A stretch of 64,000 nucleotides of DNA from IMG/VR virus record IMGVR_UViG_3300027779_002770, positions 1 to 64,000 of that record; one strand, written 5' to 3'. Position numbers and translations under genes: made by a program. The notes beneath the pieces were generated by a model. That model was not told the origin of the DNA, searched no databases, and was given only the letters and a program-made list of their open reading frames with translations. The stretch comes from a virus. This document shows positions 19,149-28,453 of this stretch, in pieces. The stretch's first letter is position 1, and every line of letters begins with the position of its first letter.

Positions 19149-19537
19149 TGAAGACACAATTATTATGCACATTTTGTTCAAAAGATGAACTAGATGATTG
19201 TACAGAATTAATAAAACTAGGTACATCTGTTGTATTTAATAAAATTTATGTATTTGAGAGTTTAGATGAAGAAAATTATTTAATATGTACCTACAATGTA
19301 GAGAAGACAGATGATTTTGTACAAAATTCAAAGACAATGGCAATACATCGTAAAAAAGAAACAAATACACTATACACGATTAATGCCTTAAACGAGGCAA
19401 TAAGAAAAGCCAACAACGGCCTACTAGATAAGCAATACTCACTAGAATGGTCAGAATATCAAAATAGCTTATTATTGACAAATGATCAAGGACTCAATGT
19501 AGTGAAAACAAAGCTTTACAAAATAGTTGAAATATAA
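19148..19537 (+). CDS. conserved-looking hypothetical protein
   Basis: 129 aa, unrecognised. The N-terminus MKTQLLCTFCSKDELDDCTE has three cysteines (C7, C10, C18) that could bind a metal or be redox active; the rest is mixed alpha/beta without a membrane helix. It starts on the last base of the Nudix stop codon, so the two are translationally coupled. Such small proteins occur next to tail genes in T4-like marine phages, but no role is known to me. Confidence 0.6.
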   Translation: MKTQLLCTFCSKDELDDCTELIKLGTSVVFNKIYVFESLDEENYLICTYNVEKTDDFVQNSKTMAIHRKKETNTLYTINALNEAIRKANNGLLDKQYSLEWSEYQNSLLLTNDQGLNVVKTKLYKIVEI

Positions 19538-19563
19538 AGCAAATAATAGGGAAAAGAATCAAA

Positions 19564-20115
19564 GTGGAAAACATCAAAATAAAAGACGTTATAAGTAAAG
19601 AGTACAAGACAAAGTTAACCGAATACCACAGTAGTAATAAAAAGTGGGGCGGCGCAGTAACAAGTAAAACAGCTGAAATTCATAAATTAATGATCTTAAC
19701 AGATTCTAAATCAGTATTAGATTATGGTGCTGGTAGCAGTGCTTATCTTGACACAATGAACGCATATAATATGGATCTTCCGTATAGCATACATGAGTAT
19801 GAACCCGGAAGAGAAGAATTATCAGGAGATCCCCCAGTTGTAGATTTCACAGTTTGTTGTGATGTACTAGAACATGTTGAACCTGCGAAAGTAGATATCA
19901 CCTTACAGCACATTGCTAATAAAACAAGAAAGTTTGCGTATTTTACAATATGTCTTGTTCCTTCAAGTGGCACATTTTCTGATGGAACTAACTTACACTT
20001 AACTATACATCCAGCAGATTGGTGGCTGAAGAAATTAGAAGCTGATTGGGAAATTATAACCAATACCACTACATGGGCACATCTAGTACTGTGTCTTAAG
20101 AGAAAATCTAAATAA
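19564..20115 (+). CDS. class I SAM-dependent methyltransferase
   Basis: 183 aa, GTG start. Motif I is SVLDYGAGSSAYLD (about residues 46-59), the SAM-binding glycine loop. VDFTVCCDVLEHVEP (about 97-111) matches motif II/post-I of methyltransferases such as the UbiE/type 11 group. The substrate is unknown. It is followed at once by a sugar epimerase, so a small-molecule or glycan substrate is as likely as protein or nucleic acid. Confidence 0.7.
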   Translation: MENIKIKDVISKEYKTKLTEYHSSNKKWGGAVTSKTAEIHKLMILTDSKSVLDYGAGSSAYLDTMNAYNMDLPYSIHEYEPGREELSGDPPVVDFTVCCDVLEHVEPAKVDITLQHIANKTRKFAYFTICLVPSSGTFSDGTNLHLTIHPADWWLKKLEADWEIITNTTTWAHLVLCLKRKSK

Positions 20116-20145
20116 TATTAAAGTTAACGTATAAAGGAAAATGTT

Positions 20146-21048
20146 ATGAAAGTAATTGTTACAGGAGGCGCAGGCTTTATAGGCAGCGCATTAGTAGATA
20201 AATTAATAAAAAAGAAGCATGAAGTAATAATTTTAGATAATTTATCAACAGGAACAGAAAAATACTTAAATCCAAAAGCTAGATTTATAGAGTGCGACAT
20301 TTCAGATGACAAACAGTTTGAATATGCAGAGTACTTTTTTGACGGTGTAGATGTAGTATTTCATACAGCTGCAATGCCAAGAGTACAACCATCAATTGAT
20401 GATCCTATTCGATATCATGAAGTAAATGTTTTAGGGACATTAAAGTTATTAATGGCGTGTAGAGATAACAATGTAAGAAGGTTTGTATTTAGTTCATCTT
20501 CTTCTGTATACGGAAATCCAAAAATACTTCCAGCTTTGGAAGATCATGAGTTGAATCCATTGAGTCCCTATGCATTGAATAAACAAATGGGAGAACAGTA
20601 TTGTAAAATTTTTAGTGAGCTCTATGGCCTTGAAACTGTCGCGTTAAGATACTTTAATGTGTATGGCGATAGACAACCGACTGAGGGTGCTTATTGCTTG
20701 GTCATGGGTGTATTTTTAAATCAGCTTCTTAATGGTAAAAAATTAACAATCAATGGTGATGGAGAGCAGCGAAGAGATTTTACTTATGTTGGTGACGTTG
20801 TTGATGCAAATATAAAAGCAGCCTATACATCTTTAGATAAGTTTGAGGTCTTTAATATTGGGGCAGGAAGTAGTAAATCTGTAAATCATGTTGCTGATCT
20901 ATTTGATTGTGACAGAATACATAGAGATCCTGTTATAGAACCAAGAGAGCTACAGGCAGATGTTACTAAAGCAAAAAATATTCTAGATTGGAAGCCAACA
21001 GGTGATTTTGATAGTTGGTGTAAAAATTGGATAAAAAAGTATATATAA
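20146..21048 (+). CDS. NAD-dependent sugar epimerase/dehydratase
   Basis: 300 aa extended short-chain dehydrogenase of the UDP-glucose 4-epimerase type. The N-terminal Rossmann motif is VTGGAGFIGSALVDKL (6-21); D32 follows beta-2 (IILDN); the catalytic Ser region is FSSSSSVYG, and the YxxxK pair lies in SPYALNKQMG. RYFNVYGDRQP and RRDFTYVGDVVDAN are typical of UDP-galactose/N-acetylglucosamine epimerases. It interconverts nucleotide sugars in the cytoplasm. With the adjacent methyltransferase it forms a small sugar island between the structural and replication genes, linked in theme to the cluster at 37-54 kb. Confidence 0.85.
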   Translation: MKVIVTGGAGFIGSALVDKLIKKKHEVIILDNLSTGTEKYLNPKARFIECDISDDKQFEYAEYFFDGVDVVFHTAAMPRVQPSIDDPIRYHEVNVLGTLKLLMACRDNNVRRFVFSSSSSVYGNPKILPALEDHELNPLSPYALNKQMGEQYCKIFSELYGLETVALRYFNVYGDRQPTEGAYCLVMGVFLNQLLNGKKLTINGDGEQRRDFTYVGDVVDANIKAAYTSLDKFEVFNIGAGSSKSVNHVADLFDCDRIHRDPVIEPRELQADVTKAKNILDWKPTGDFDSWCKNWIKKYI

Positions 21049-21073
21049 ACTAACTTTTGAAAGTCTTGCATAA

Positions 21074-21083
21074 TATATATTAA
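21074..21083 (+). promoter_or_regulatory. putative late-type promoter TATATATTAA
   Basis: TATATATTAA about 43 bases before the SSB start, in a 78-base gap. The same ten bases are found in four other intergenic positions (27482, 36969, 36986, 46643). Meaning inferred from repetition and position. Confidence 0.4.
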
Positions 21084-21101
21084 CGTATTAAATGAACAAT
21101 G

Positions 21102-21112
21102 AACACTTAACG
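21102..21112 (+). promoter_or_regulatory. shared leader element AACACTTAACG (copy 2)
   Basis: Identical to 1738-1748 upstream of the tail sheath. It is directly followed by AAGGAG (21113-21118). Probably a common leader of highly expressed messages. Confidence 0.3.
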
Positions 21113-21126
21113 AAGGAGAAATGATA

Positions 21127-21888
21127 ATGGACTTAAGCGTAATAAAATCCAGGTTATCACAACTACAACAATCAAATCAAAGAACTACAAATCTATGGAA
21201 ACCCTCCCCGGGTAAGACTCAAATCCGAATTGTACCTTATAAATTTAACAAGGACAATCCGTTTATTGAACTCTATTTCCATTATGATATGGGTGAGAAG
21301 AATTATCTTTCACCAATTTCATTTGGTCGTCCAGACCCAATGGAAGAGTTCGCAACTAAGTTAAAGACTTCCGGTAATAAGGAAGACTATAAGCTTGGTA
21401 GGAAAATAGAAGCTAAGATGCGTACCTACGCTCCTGTCATCGTTCGCGGTGAGGAGAATGAAGGTGTAAAATTCTGGGGCTTCGGAAAAATGGTGTATCA
21501 GGAATTACTTTCTGTTATAGCTGATCCAGACTACGGTGACATCACTGATCCAGTAAAAGGTCGTGATATTGTCGTTGAGTTTAAGACTAGCGAAGAGACA
21601 GGACGTGCTTTCCCGATGACGACTATTAGGGTTAAACCTAATCAGACGGCACTCACAGAGAACACTGAAGTTATGAAAGTAGTAAAAGATACTCAGCGAA
21701 ACATTACTGATATCTATTCAGAATTAGAGTATGATGATCTTCAAAAGGCATTAGAGGCTTGGCTAAATCAAGAAAATGATGTTAAAGAAGGTGAGATATC
21801 TGATCCTGCAAAAGCTGCTGATTCAAAAAAGAATGGTCAAGTGACTGAAGATGTTTCTTCAGCTTTCGATGACCTATTTAATTCTTAA
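21127..21888 (+). CDS. single-stranded DNA-binding protein (gp32-like)
   Basis: 253 aa. It coats ssDNA at the fork and during recombination, working with UvsX and the helicase encoded next. The N-terminal LSQLQQSNQRTTNLWKPSPG and QIRIVPY match marine T4-like gp32 cores, with many aromatic residues in the OB-fold region (PFIELYFHYDMGEKNYLSP, VKFWGFGK). The C-terminal 40 residues are acidic and end DDLFNS, the usual tail that binds partner proteins. ATG 21127 is preferred to ATG 21121 because AAGGAG at 21113-21118 is eight bases away from the former and only two from the latter. CGT codons are frequent, as in other strongly expressed genes here. Confidence 0.88.
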   Translation: MDLSVIKSRLSQLQQSNQRTTNLWKPSPGKTQIRIVPYKFNKDNPFIELYFHYDMGEKNYLSPISFGRPDPMEEFATKLKTSGNKEDYKLGRKIEAKMRTYAPVIVRGEENEGVKFWGFGKMVYQELLSVIADPDYGDITDPVKGRDIVVEFKTSEETGRAFPMTTIRVKPNQTALTENTEVMKVVKDTQRNITDIYSELEYDDLQKALEAWLNQENDVKEGEISDPAKAADSKKNGQVTEDVSSAFDDLFNS

Positions 21889-21905
21889 GTTATAGGAGAA
21901 CCACT

Positions 21906-23009
21906 ATGAGCGCAAGACGTGATGTTCTTGCTAGTGAGCTAGCAGAAAGTCTAAACTCGAAAGTAAAAGGGCAAAAAGTAGCATTTTTCTTAGATGGAAC
22001 AGATGACACGCCAACTGATATTAAAGATTTCATATCTACAGGATCATCTTTACTTGACTTAGCAGTATCAAACAGACCGAATGGTGGAATAGCAGTGGGA
22101 AGAATCACGGAGATCAATGGTCTTCAGGCTTCCGGAAAATCACTGCTTGGTGCACATATTCTTGCTGAGACACAGAAAAAAGGTGGCATCGCAGTTTATA
22201 TTGACACAGAAACTTCTGTTAGTAAGGAATTTCTAGATGCAATTGGTGCTGATACTAAGAATATCCTGTATCTTCATATGGAAACTGTTGAAGATATATT
22301 TCAAGGAATCGAAGATATTGTAACTAAAGTAAGAGAATCTGACAAAAACAAGTATGTTACCATACTGGTCGACAGTCTTGCTGGAGCATCTACTAAGGTT
22401 GAAATGTCATCTGATTATGAAAAAGATGGATGGGCTACATCCAAAGCAATCATAATCTCTAAGGCAATGCGTAAGATTACACAGATGATTGGTAGACAAA
22501 AAATCACACTTGTGTTTACAAATCAATTGAGACAGAAATTGGGTGTTATGTTTGGTGATCCATATACGACTAGTGGTGGTTTGGCATTGCCATTCCACGC
22601 TTCAACTCGTATACGATTATCGAATATGGGCATGATTAAGGACAAAGAATCAAATGTAATCGGACATAAATGCCGTGCTAAAATTATCAAGAATAGAATC
22701 GGACCGCCACTGCGAATATCAGATTACGAGATGTATTTTGATCGTGGTATTGATGATGCTGGTGGCTGGCTGCTAACTCTTAAGAATATTAAGGTAGCGC
22801 AAGGTGCTGGAGCTTGGTATACTATTGACTACAACGGTACACCTGTAAAATTCTTATCAAAAGACTTCAAAGATAAGCTAGAAGAAATAGACGGACTCAA
22901 AGAATATCTCTATGATAAAATCTGTGAAGCTAACATCTTGAAGTATGATGACAAGAGAGGCATTGATGATGTTGAATTTACAGATGAAGTAGTCGGCGAA
23001 GATGCGTGA
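21906..23009 (+). CDS. uvsX: UvsX/RecA-like recombinase
   Basis: 367 aa ATPase forming filaments on ssDNA for strand exchange and recombination-dependent replication. Walker A is GLQASGKSLLGAH (about residues 74-86); Walker B is VTILVDSLAGAS (about 150-161); the polymerase-core signature follows with KITLVFTNQLRQKLGVMFGD, then TTSGGLALPFHASTRIRL. Length is close to T4 UvsX (391 aa). It starts 17 bases after the SSB gene, with an AGGAG site, and overlaps the exonuclease gene by 8 bases, so the replication genes form one operon. Confidence 0.93.
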   Translation: MSARRDVLASELAESLNSKVKGQKVAFFLDGTDDTPTDIKDFISTGSSLLDLAVSNRPNGGIAVGRITEINGLQASGKSLLGAHILAETQKKGGIAVYIDTETSVSKEFLDAIGADTKNILYLHMETVEDIFQGIEDIVTKVRESDKNKYVTILVDSLAGASTKVEMSSDYEKDGWATSKAIIISKAMRKITQMIGRQKITLVFTNQLRQKLGVMFGDPYTTSGGLALPFHASTRIRLSNMGMIKDKESNVIGHKCRAKIIKNRIGPPLRISDYEMYFDRGIDDAGGWLLTLKNIKVAQGAGAWYTIDYNGTPVKFLSKDFKDKLEEIDGLKEYLYDKICEANILKYDDKRGIDDVEFTDEVVGEDA

Positions 23010-24015
23010 GAGGTACAAAGAGATACTTTCTCAAATTAGTGAACATGTAAGAAAAGAGCATAGTGTTGATGACCACGTCCTGATAATAGACGGTTTAAAT
23101 AACTTTATCAGGACGTGGGCCGCATCACCTGCTACTAATTCCGATGGTCAACATATCGGTGGCATTGTAGGTTTTTTACAGACAATTGGTTTAGCAATTA
23201 GAACTCTTGGCCCCACAAGAGTTATTATTACATTTGATGGTAAAGGCGGATCAGCTCGAAGAAAGAAACTCTACCCAGAATATAAAGCTGGAAGGAAGCC
23301 CCTTAAGCGACCGAATAGAGTTGAAGGAATGACAGATGAAGGTGAAGCTGAGAACATGCGCAGGCAGTTTAGACGCTTAATTGAGTACCTAGACTGTCTG
23401 CCTGTTGGAGTAATTACAATTGAAAATATCGAAGCTGATGACACGATAGCTTATATTTCAAAGCAGATACTCAAAGATTCAAAAGTAACAATAATGAGTA
23501 CAGATAAAGATTTTTATCAAATTATAAATGATAGAATTTCAGTATGGTCACCAACAAAAAAAGTTTTATATGATAGAAAAAAGCTTGAAGAAGAATTTGA
23601 AATACTTGCTGAAAATTTTGTATATTATAGAATAATTGATGGTGATAAGTCTGATAATATAAGCGGAATCAGAGGCTTAGGTCTTAAAACAATTCGAAAG
23701 AAATTTCCATTTTTAGAAAATAAAGTAATAGCTGACATTGATAATTTTTTAAATGTTACAAAGCTACATGAACATAAAGAAGTTCTAGAACGTAATTATA
23801 AATTAATGCAATTACATAATGTCGATATTCCTGGAAATGCAAAGTTACAAATAATAGACCAAGTAAGAGATGGATCTTCAAGATTAGTAAAATATAAGAT
23901 CCATAAAATGTTTTTAGAAGATACAATTGATCATGCAATTAGAAATCCTGATGTCTGGTTGCAAGACAGTTTTAACAAATTAGATTTGATACTAAATAAT
24001 GTCCCCAATAAATGA
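23002..24015 (+). CDS. 5'-3' exonuclease / RNase H (T4 Rnh-like, FEN family)
   Basis: 337 aa flap/5'-exonuclease of the PIN-like FEN superfamily. Metal-binding acidic residues are visible: D30 in HVLIIDGLNNF, D79 in IITFDGKG, the cluster IENIEADDTIAYI (about 146-158) and STDKDFYQII (about 170-179). These are followed by the helix-hairpin-helix segment IDGDKSDNISGIRGLGLKTI. It removes RNA primers and 5' flaps on the lagging strand. The ATG overlaps the uvsX end and the gene overlaps the helicase start by 17 bases. Confidence 0.88.
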   Translation: MRERYKEILSQISEHVRKEHSVDDHVLIIDGLNNFIRTWAASPATNSDGQHIGGIVGFLQTIGLAIRTLGPTRVIITFDGKGGSARRKKLYPEYKAGRKPLKRPNRVEGMTDEGEAENMRRQFRRLIEYLDCLPVGVITIENIEADDTIAYISKQILKDSKVTIMSTDKDFYQIINDRISVWSPTKKVLYDRKKLEEEFEILAENFVYYRIIDGDKSDNISGIRGLGLKTIRKKFPFLENKVIADIDNFLNVTKLHEHKEVLERNYKLMQLHNVDIPGNAKLQIIDQVRDGSSRLVKYKIHKMFLEDTIDHAIRNPDVWLQDSFNKLDLILNNVPNK

Positions 24016-25408
24016 TTCACTAACAAAATACGGATCCGTCTTTCAGACTAAGATCATAACATCATTATTAACTGATCAGCAGTTCGCAATAACAGTGTAT
24101 GATATGATATTGCCAGAACTTTTAGATACAGAAGCAAAACAATGGTTAGTTAGGCAGGTTAAAGAGTACTATTACGAATATAAAGTTACGCCAACACTAG
24201 CAGCATTAAAAGTGAAAATAAATGAAGTATCAACAGAGCTATTAAAAGATGCAATTGTTGATGAGCTTCGTGAAGTTACAAAAAATATTGAAGCACCTGA
24301 TCTTCAATTCGTTAAGAATGAAACAGTTATCTTTTGTAAAAATCAAATGTTAAAATCTGCAATTATTAAGTCTGTTGATCTGCTACAATTAGGGCAATAT
24401 GATGAGATAAAGCGTGTTGTTGATGATGCATTGCGTGCCGGGACACATAGAGACATTGGCTTAGAATATGTAAAAGATTTTGATTCAATTTTAGATGATA
24501 TTGTTAGAGACACTGTTAAAAGTGGCTGGGAGCCAATTGATGAAATAATGGATGGCGGCCTTGCGGGAGGAGAACTCGGAGTTGTAGTAGCGCCTTCAGG
24601 AATTGGAAAGAGTTGGTGCTTACAAGCACTCGGAGTAAATGCATTAAAAGCAGGAAAAAATGTCGTACATTACACATTAGAATTAAATCAAGCTTATGTT
24701 GGAATGAGATATGCAACAATTTTTGCAGGTGTGCCTGTTGCAAATATCAAAGATAATAAAGAAGAAGTTAAGACAGTAATTACAAATGAGTGCAAAGGTG
24801 AATTAATTATAAAATATTTTCCAACAAGATCAGCAACTGTGCAAACAATTCACACACATTTAAAGACAATAGAATTAATGGGTCATAGCCCTGATGTAAT
24901 ACTTCTAGATTATGCAGACTTATTACGAGATGTTGGATCAAATAAGGATGCAGCTGTTCGACATATGTTAGGAAATATTTATGAAGATTTACGCGGCTTA
25001 AGCGGAGAATTTCAAATACCGATTTGGACAGCATCACAGTCTAATAGGTCATCATTAGAAGATGAGGTAATCGGCGCAGACAAAATTGCAGAATCATATG
25101 CAAAAATAATGACGGCTGATTTCGTTATGTCATTATCTAGAAAGATAGAGGATAAGATCGCAAATACAGGACGTATTCATATTATAAAAAATAGATTCGG
25201 TCCTGATGGCATGACTTATCCAACAACTATGAATACATCAATAGGCCATATAGATGTGTATGACACCGCATCTGTTAGTGGAAAAGCTGAACAACAAAAG
25301 CAAAATAACGGCGCTGAATATACCAGAAAGCTGCTTGCTAAAAAGTACGATGATTTTAAACCAACAAATAAAGATGATCAAAAACATAAAGATTTTGTAC
25401 AAAATTAA
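23999..25408 (+). CDS. replicative DNA helicase (gp41/DnaB-like)
   Basis: 469 aa ring helicase that unwinds the fork 5'-3'. The N-terminal domain (1-150) is helical, as in gp41. The RecA-like core starts with a conserved GWEPIDEIMDGGLAGGELGV, and Walker A is APSGIGKSWCL (about 197-207). Walker B is PDVILLDYADLLRD (about 300-313). The H3/H4 region has PIWTASQSNRSS, and the arginine-finger region KNRFGPDG closes the core. The C-terminus is Lys-rich. A DnaG-type primase is not seen in the window. Confidence 0.92.
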   Translation: MSPINDSLTKYGSVFQTKIITSLLTDQQFAITVYDMILPELLDTEAKQWLVRQVKEYYYEYKVTPTLAALKVKINEVSTELLKDAIVDELREVTKNIEAPDLQFVKNETVIFCKNQMLKSAIIKSVDLLQLGQYDEIKRVVDDALRAGTHRDIGLEYVKDFDSILDDIVRDTVKSGWEPIDEIMDGGLAGGELGVVVAPSGIGKSWCLQALGVNALKAGKNVVHYTLELNQAYVGMRYATIFAGVPVANIKDNKEEVKTVITNECKGELIIKYFPTRSATVQTIHTHLKTIELMGHSPDVILLDYADLLRDVGSNKDAAVRHMLGNIYEDLRGLSGEFQIPIWTASQSNRSSLEDEVIGADKIAESYAKIMTADFVMSLSRKIEDKIANTGRIHIIKNRFGPDGMTYPTTMNTSIGHIDVYDTASVSGKAEQQKQNNGAEYTRKLLAKKYDDFKPTNKDDQKHKDFVQN

Positions 25409-25477
25409 TGTATATCTTGTTATTTAAAGTGGCAGTATGAGATCAAGTTTTAATAATTTTGCAAAGGAGAAGTTTTA

Positions 25478-27448
25478 ATGCAACAAAAGTTCAAGTTATC
25501 ACAGGCATTTATAGACAAGTTCAAACGAAAAAAACCGCCTTTTGGCTTTAACGGATTAGGTGAGCTGGTTTACATGAGAACATACTCACGCCTTAAAGAA
25601 GATGGAAAAAATGAAAAATGGTGGGAGACAGTAAGGCGAGTTGTAGAAGGCACATATTCAATGCAAATGAATTGGATTGACTCACATCAGTTAGGATGGA
25701 ATCCCTGGCGCGCTCAAAAATCTGCACAAGAAATGTATGACCGTATTTTCAATATGAAATTCTTGCCGCCTGGTAGAGGTTTATGGGCAATGGGATCACC
25801 AATAACAGAAGAAAGAAATTTATATGCAGCACTAAACAATTGTGCCTTCGTTTCTACAGAAACAATTAAAGATGATGGTTCAAAACCGTTTACATTTTTA
25901 ATGGATGCCAGTATGTTAGGTGTTGGTGTAGGCTTTGATACAAAGGGTGCAGAAAAAATTATGGTCAAGGGACCTTCACTAAAAAGAGATCCTGAACTTT
26001 TTGTAGTACCAGATACGCGTGAAGGCTGGGTTGAAGCAGTAGCTGCTTTAATTGATTCTTATTTTCACGGAACATCTGACTTATCATTTGATTATACAAA
26101 AATAAGACCAGCGGGTGTACCAATCAAAGGTTTTGGAGGGCAATCAAGCGGCCCGGAGCCATTAAAAGAATTACATGATACAATCAGAGAAGTACTAGAT
26201 AGAAATATTGGAGCACCAATTACTATTACAACAATTGTAGATATAATGAACCTCATCGGCAAGTGTGTAGTAGCAGGAAATGTACGTAGAACAGCTGAGA
26301 TTGTATTCGGTGACCCATATTCTGATGAATACATGGACCTCAAAAACTACGATCAAAACCCCCACAGAGATCAATATGGATGGACATCAAATAATTCTAT
26401 ATTTGCAGAGTTAGGCATGGATTATTCAGAGCCCTGTAAGAGAATTATAAAAAATGGGGAACCAGGCTTTGCTTGGCTAGAAAATATGCAAGGCTATTCT
26501 AGAATGAAAAATGGGAAAGATGATAAAGATCATAGAGCAGCTGGCGGCAATCCGTGCTTGGAACAAACGCTTGAAAGCTATGAGCTATGTTGCCTCGTAG
26601 AAACATTTCCGTTTGCGCATGATTCATTAGATGATTATAAAAGAACATTAAAATATGCTTATCTGTATGCCAAAACCGTAACATTAGGAAAGACACACTG
26701 GCCAGAAACAAATAGGGTAATGTTAAGAAATCGCAGAATCGGCTGTTCAGTTAGCGGAGTTGCACAATTTTTAACTTATAGAGGCATTGGTGAGCTAAGA
26801 GATTGGTTAGAATCAGGATACGATGAAATCCAAAGATTAGATCATGTCTATTCAGATTTTTTTGCAATCCCAAAGTCAATTAAAACAACATCAGTAAAAC
26901 CAAGCGGAACAGTATCCCTGCTTGCAGGTGCTACACCAGGAGTACATTATCCTGAGTCAAGATTTTATATTCGTAGAATGCGACTATCAAATCAGTCAGA
27001 ATTATTGCAGCCACTAAGATCTGCAGGTTATAAAATTGAACCAGCATACGGATCTGAAGATTCTACAGTCTGTGTAGAGGTACCAATTGATGTTGGTGAT
27101 GGAGTTAGAACAGCTAAAGAATTGACTATTTGGGAACAATTTAGTCTTGCTGCATTTATGCAAAGACACTGGGCAGATAATCAAGTAAGCTGTACTGTGA
27201 CATTTGATCCTGAAAAAGAAGCTGATCAATTAGAACAAGCACTTAATTATTTTCAATATCAATTAAAAGGTATTAGCTGTCTTCCAAGATCTGACACCGG
27301 TGCATACAAACAAATGCCTTATGAGGCGATTGATGAGAAAGCATACAATAAAATAAGTAAAAAACTCAATAAATTATCATTTGCCAAGATGAAAGGTGAA
27401 GATGCAGAGGTAGAATTATTTTGTGATGGAGATGTTTGTATTATTTAA
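25478..27448 (+). CDS. nrdJ: adenosylcobalamin-dependent ribonucleotide reductase (class II)
   Basis: 656 aa. It reduces ribonucleoside triphosphates to deoxy forms with a radical from coenzyme B12, so no oxygen or second subunit is needed. Visible: NCAFVSTETI with the first redox cysteine, FLMDASMLGVGVGFDTKG, AAGGNPCLEQTLESYELCCL containing the N-x-C-x-E active site, SVKPSGTVSLLAGATPGVHY with the phosphate-binding loop, and a C-terminal C-x4-C (FCDGDVCII) that would re-reduce the active site. Size fits the monomeric Lactobacillus-type enzyme (739 aa) somewhat shortened. AAAGGAG lies before the ATG. It opens the nucleotide-metabolism block; the host must supply or import B12. Confidence 0.9.
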   Translation: MQQKFKLSQAFIDKFKRKKPPFGFNGLGELVYMRTYSRLKEDGKNEKWWETVRRVVEGTYSMQMNWIDSHQLGWNPWRAQKSAQEMYDRIFNMKFLPPGRGLWAMGSPITEERNLYAALNNCAFVSTETIKDDGSKPFTFLMDASMLGVGVGFDTKGAEKIMVKGPSLKRDPELFVVPDTREGWVEAVAALIDSYFHGTSDLSFDYTKIRPAGVPIKGFGGQSSGPEPLKELHDTIREVLDRNIGAPITITTIVDIMNLIGKCVVAGNVRRTAEIVFGDPYSDEYMDLKNYDQNPHRDQYGWTSNNSIFAELGMDYSEPCKRIIKNGEPGFAWLENMQGYSRMKNGKDDKDHRAAGGNPCLEQTLESYELCCLVETFPFAHDSLDDYKRTLKYAYLYAKTVTLGKTHWPETNRVMLRNRRIGCSVSGVAQFLTYRGIGELRDWLESGYDEIQRLDHVYSDFFAIPKSIKTTSVKPSGTVSLLAGATPGVHYPESRFYIRRMRLSNQSELLQPLRSAGYKIEPAYGSEDSTVCVEVPIDVGDGVRTAKELTIWEQFSLAAFMQRHWADNQVSCTVTFDPEKEADQLEQALNYFQYQLKGISCLPRSDTGAYKQMPYEAIDEKAYNKISKKLNKLSFAKMKGEDAEVELFCDGDVCII

Positions 27449-27481
27449 AAAAAATATATATTTTGAATAATTAGCACTATA

Positions 27482-27491
27482 TATATATTAA
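27482..27491 (+). promoter_or_regulatory. putative late-type promoter TATATATTAA
   Basis: TATATATTAA in the 68-base gap after the reductase, within CACTATATATATATTAAATG. It is 25 bases before the deoxyribosyltransferase ATG and identical to copies at 21074 and 46643. Confidence 0.4.
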
Positions 27492-27516
27492 ATGGTTATA
27501 CATAAAGGAGTTATAA

Positions 27517-27951
27517 ATGTACGATTGCTATATTGCTAGTGGTTGGTTCAATGAGAATCAAGCACGAGACTTAGAAAACATAAAATCTACACTTGATGAA
27601 ATGGGTGTTAAATATTTTTCACCAAAAGATGAAATCGTTGCCAAGCGTGATGCCACATTGGAAGAGCAAGAAATGATTTTTAAGGGAAATGTTGATGCTA
27701 TCACAAGTGGAAAATTTGTTGTTTGTAATACACGTGATAAAGATCTGGGAACAATATTTGAGGCAGGATTTTCATATGCATCAGGTATTCCGCTAATCTA
27801 TTATGCTGAAGGGCTACAAGGTAATTTCAATCTTATGCTTTCTCGTAGTGGAAGGGCTGTTGCAACAAATGTAGATGAATTAAAAGAACACGTAAAAGGA
27901 ATAATGGAAAATCCAAAATATGAAAAAGAATACGTCGGTTTCGTTGAGTGA
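27517..27951 (+). CDS. nucleoside 2-deoxyribosyltransferase
   Basis: 144 aa. It swaps bases on deoxynucleosides for salvage. Family features: the N-terminal YDCYIASGWFNENQ strand and loop, VKYFSPKDE, KGNVDAITSGKFVVCNTRDKD with the substrate-binding aspartates, and GTIFEAGFSYASGIPLIYY where E92 is the expected catalytic glutamate. Phage members are known. AAAGGAG precedes the start. The end overlaps the next gene by 32 bases. Confidence 0.85.
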   Translation: MYDCYIASGWFNENQARDLENIKSTLDEMGVKYFSPKDEIVAKRDATLEEQEMIFKGNVDAITSGKFVVCNTRDKDLGTIFEAGFSYASGIPLIYYAEGLQGNFNLMLSRSGRAVATNVDELKEHVKGIMENPKYEKEYVGFVE

Positions 27952-28453
27952 TTTTGTAGATAATATCTATATTTTAAAAGCACTTACAAGATATAATAAT
28001 AAATTTAAAATAATTAATGAATCAGTAGCAGAACATTCTTATTTTGTTGCTGTATTAACACTTAAAATGCATGATGATTATAATTTTGATCTAGAAGAGG
28101 CGCTCAAAATGGCACTAATTCATGACATTCCGGAATTACATTTATCAGATGTCACACATGATGTAAAGCGTAATTTTCCAAAGCTTGCACAAGAAGTAAC
28201 TAATGCTGAATATGTCATTATGAAGCAAAAATATCCGCAATGGTTCACAGAATTCAAAAAATTTGAAGATCAGGAGTCAGTTGAGGCATTAGTTGTAAAG
28301 ATGGCAGATAATCTTAGTTGTGTGCAATATGCAACTGCAGAAATGTTGCTTGGCAATAAGGGTTATATGAAAGAAGTCGCTGAAAATGCCGCTAAAAGAG
28401 TTATGCAATGTGAAAGAAAATTAAAAAAATGGAGAAAAATAAATGCCAATTAA
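27920..28453 (+). CDS. HD-domain 5'-deoxynucleotidase (YfbR-like)
   Basis: 177 aa HD phosphohydrolase. Metal ligands: H38 in VAEHSYFVA, H68-D69 in ALIHDIPELHLSDVTHD, and D128 in VVKMADNL. YfbR-type enzymes dephosphorylate dNMPs; phages use them to adjust pools or destroy unwanted nucleotides. The start is inside the preceding gene and the end overlaps ThyX by 11 bases, so the pool-shaping genes are translated as a chain. Confidence 0.82.
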   Translation: MKKNTSVSLSDFVDNIYILKALTRYNNKFKIINESVAEHSYFVAVLTLKMHDDYNFDLEEALKMALIHDIPELHLSDVTHDVKRNFPKLAQEVTNAEYVIMKQKYPQWFTEFKKFEDQESVEALVVKMADNLSCVQYATAEMLLGNKGYMKEVAENAAKRVMQCERKLKKWRKINAN

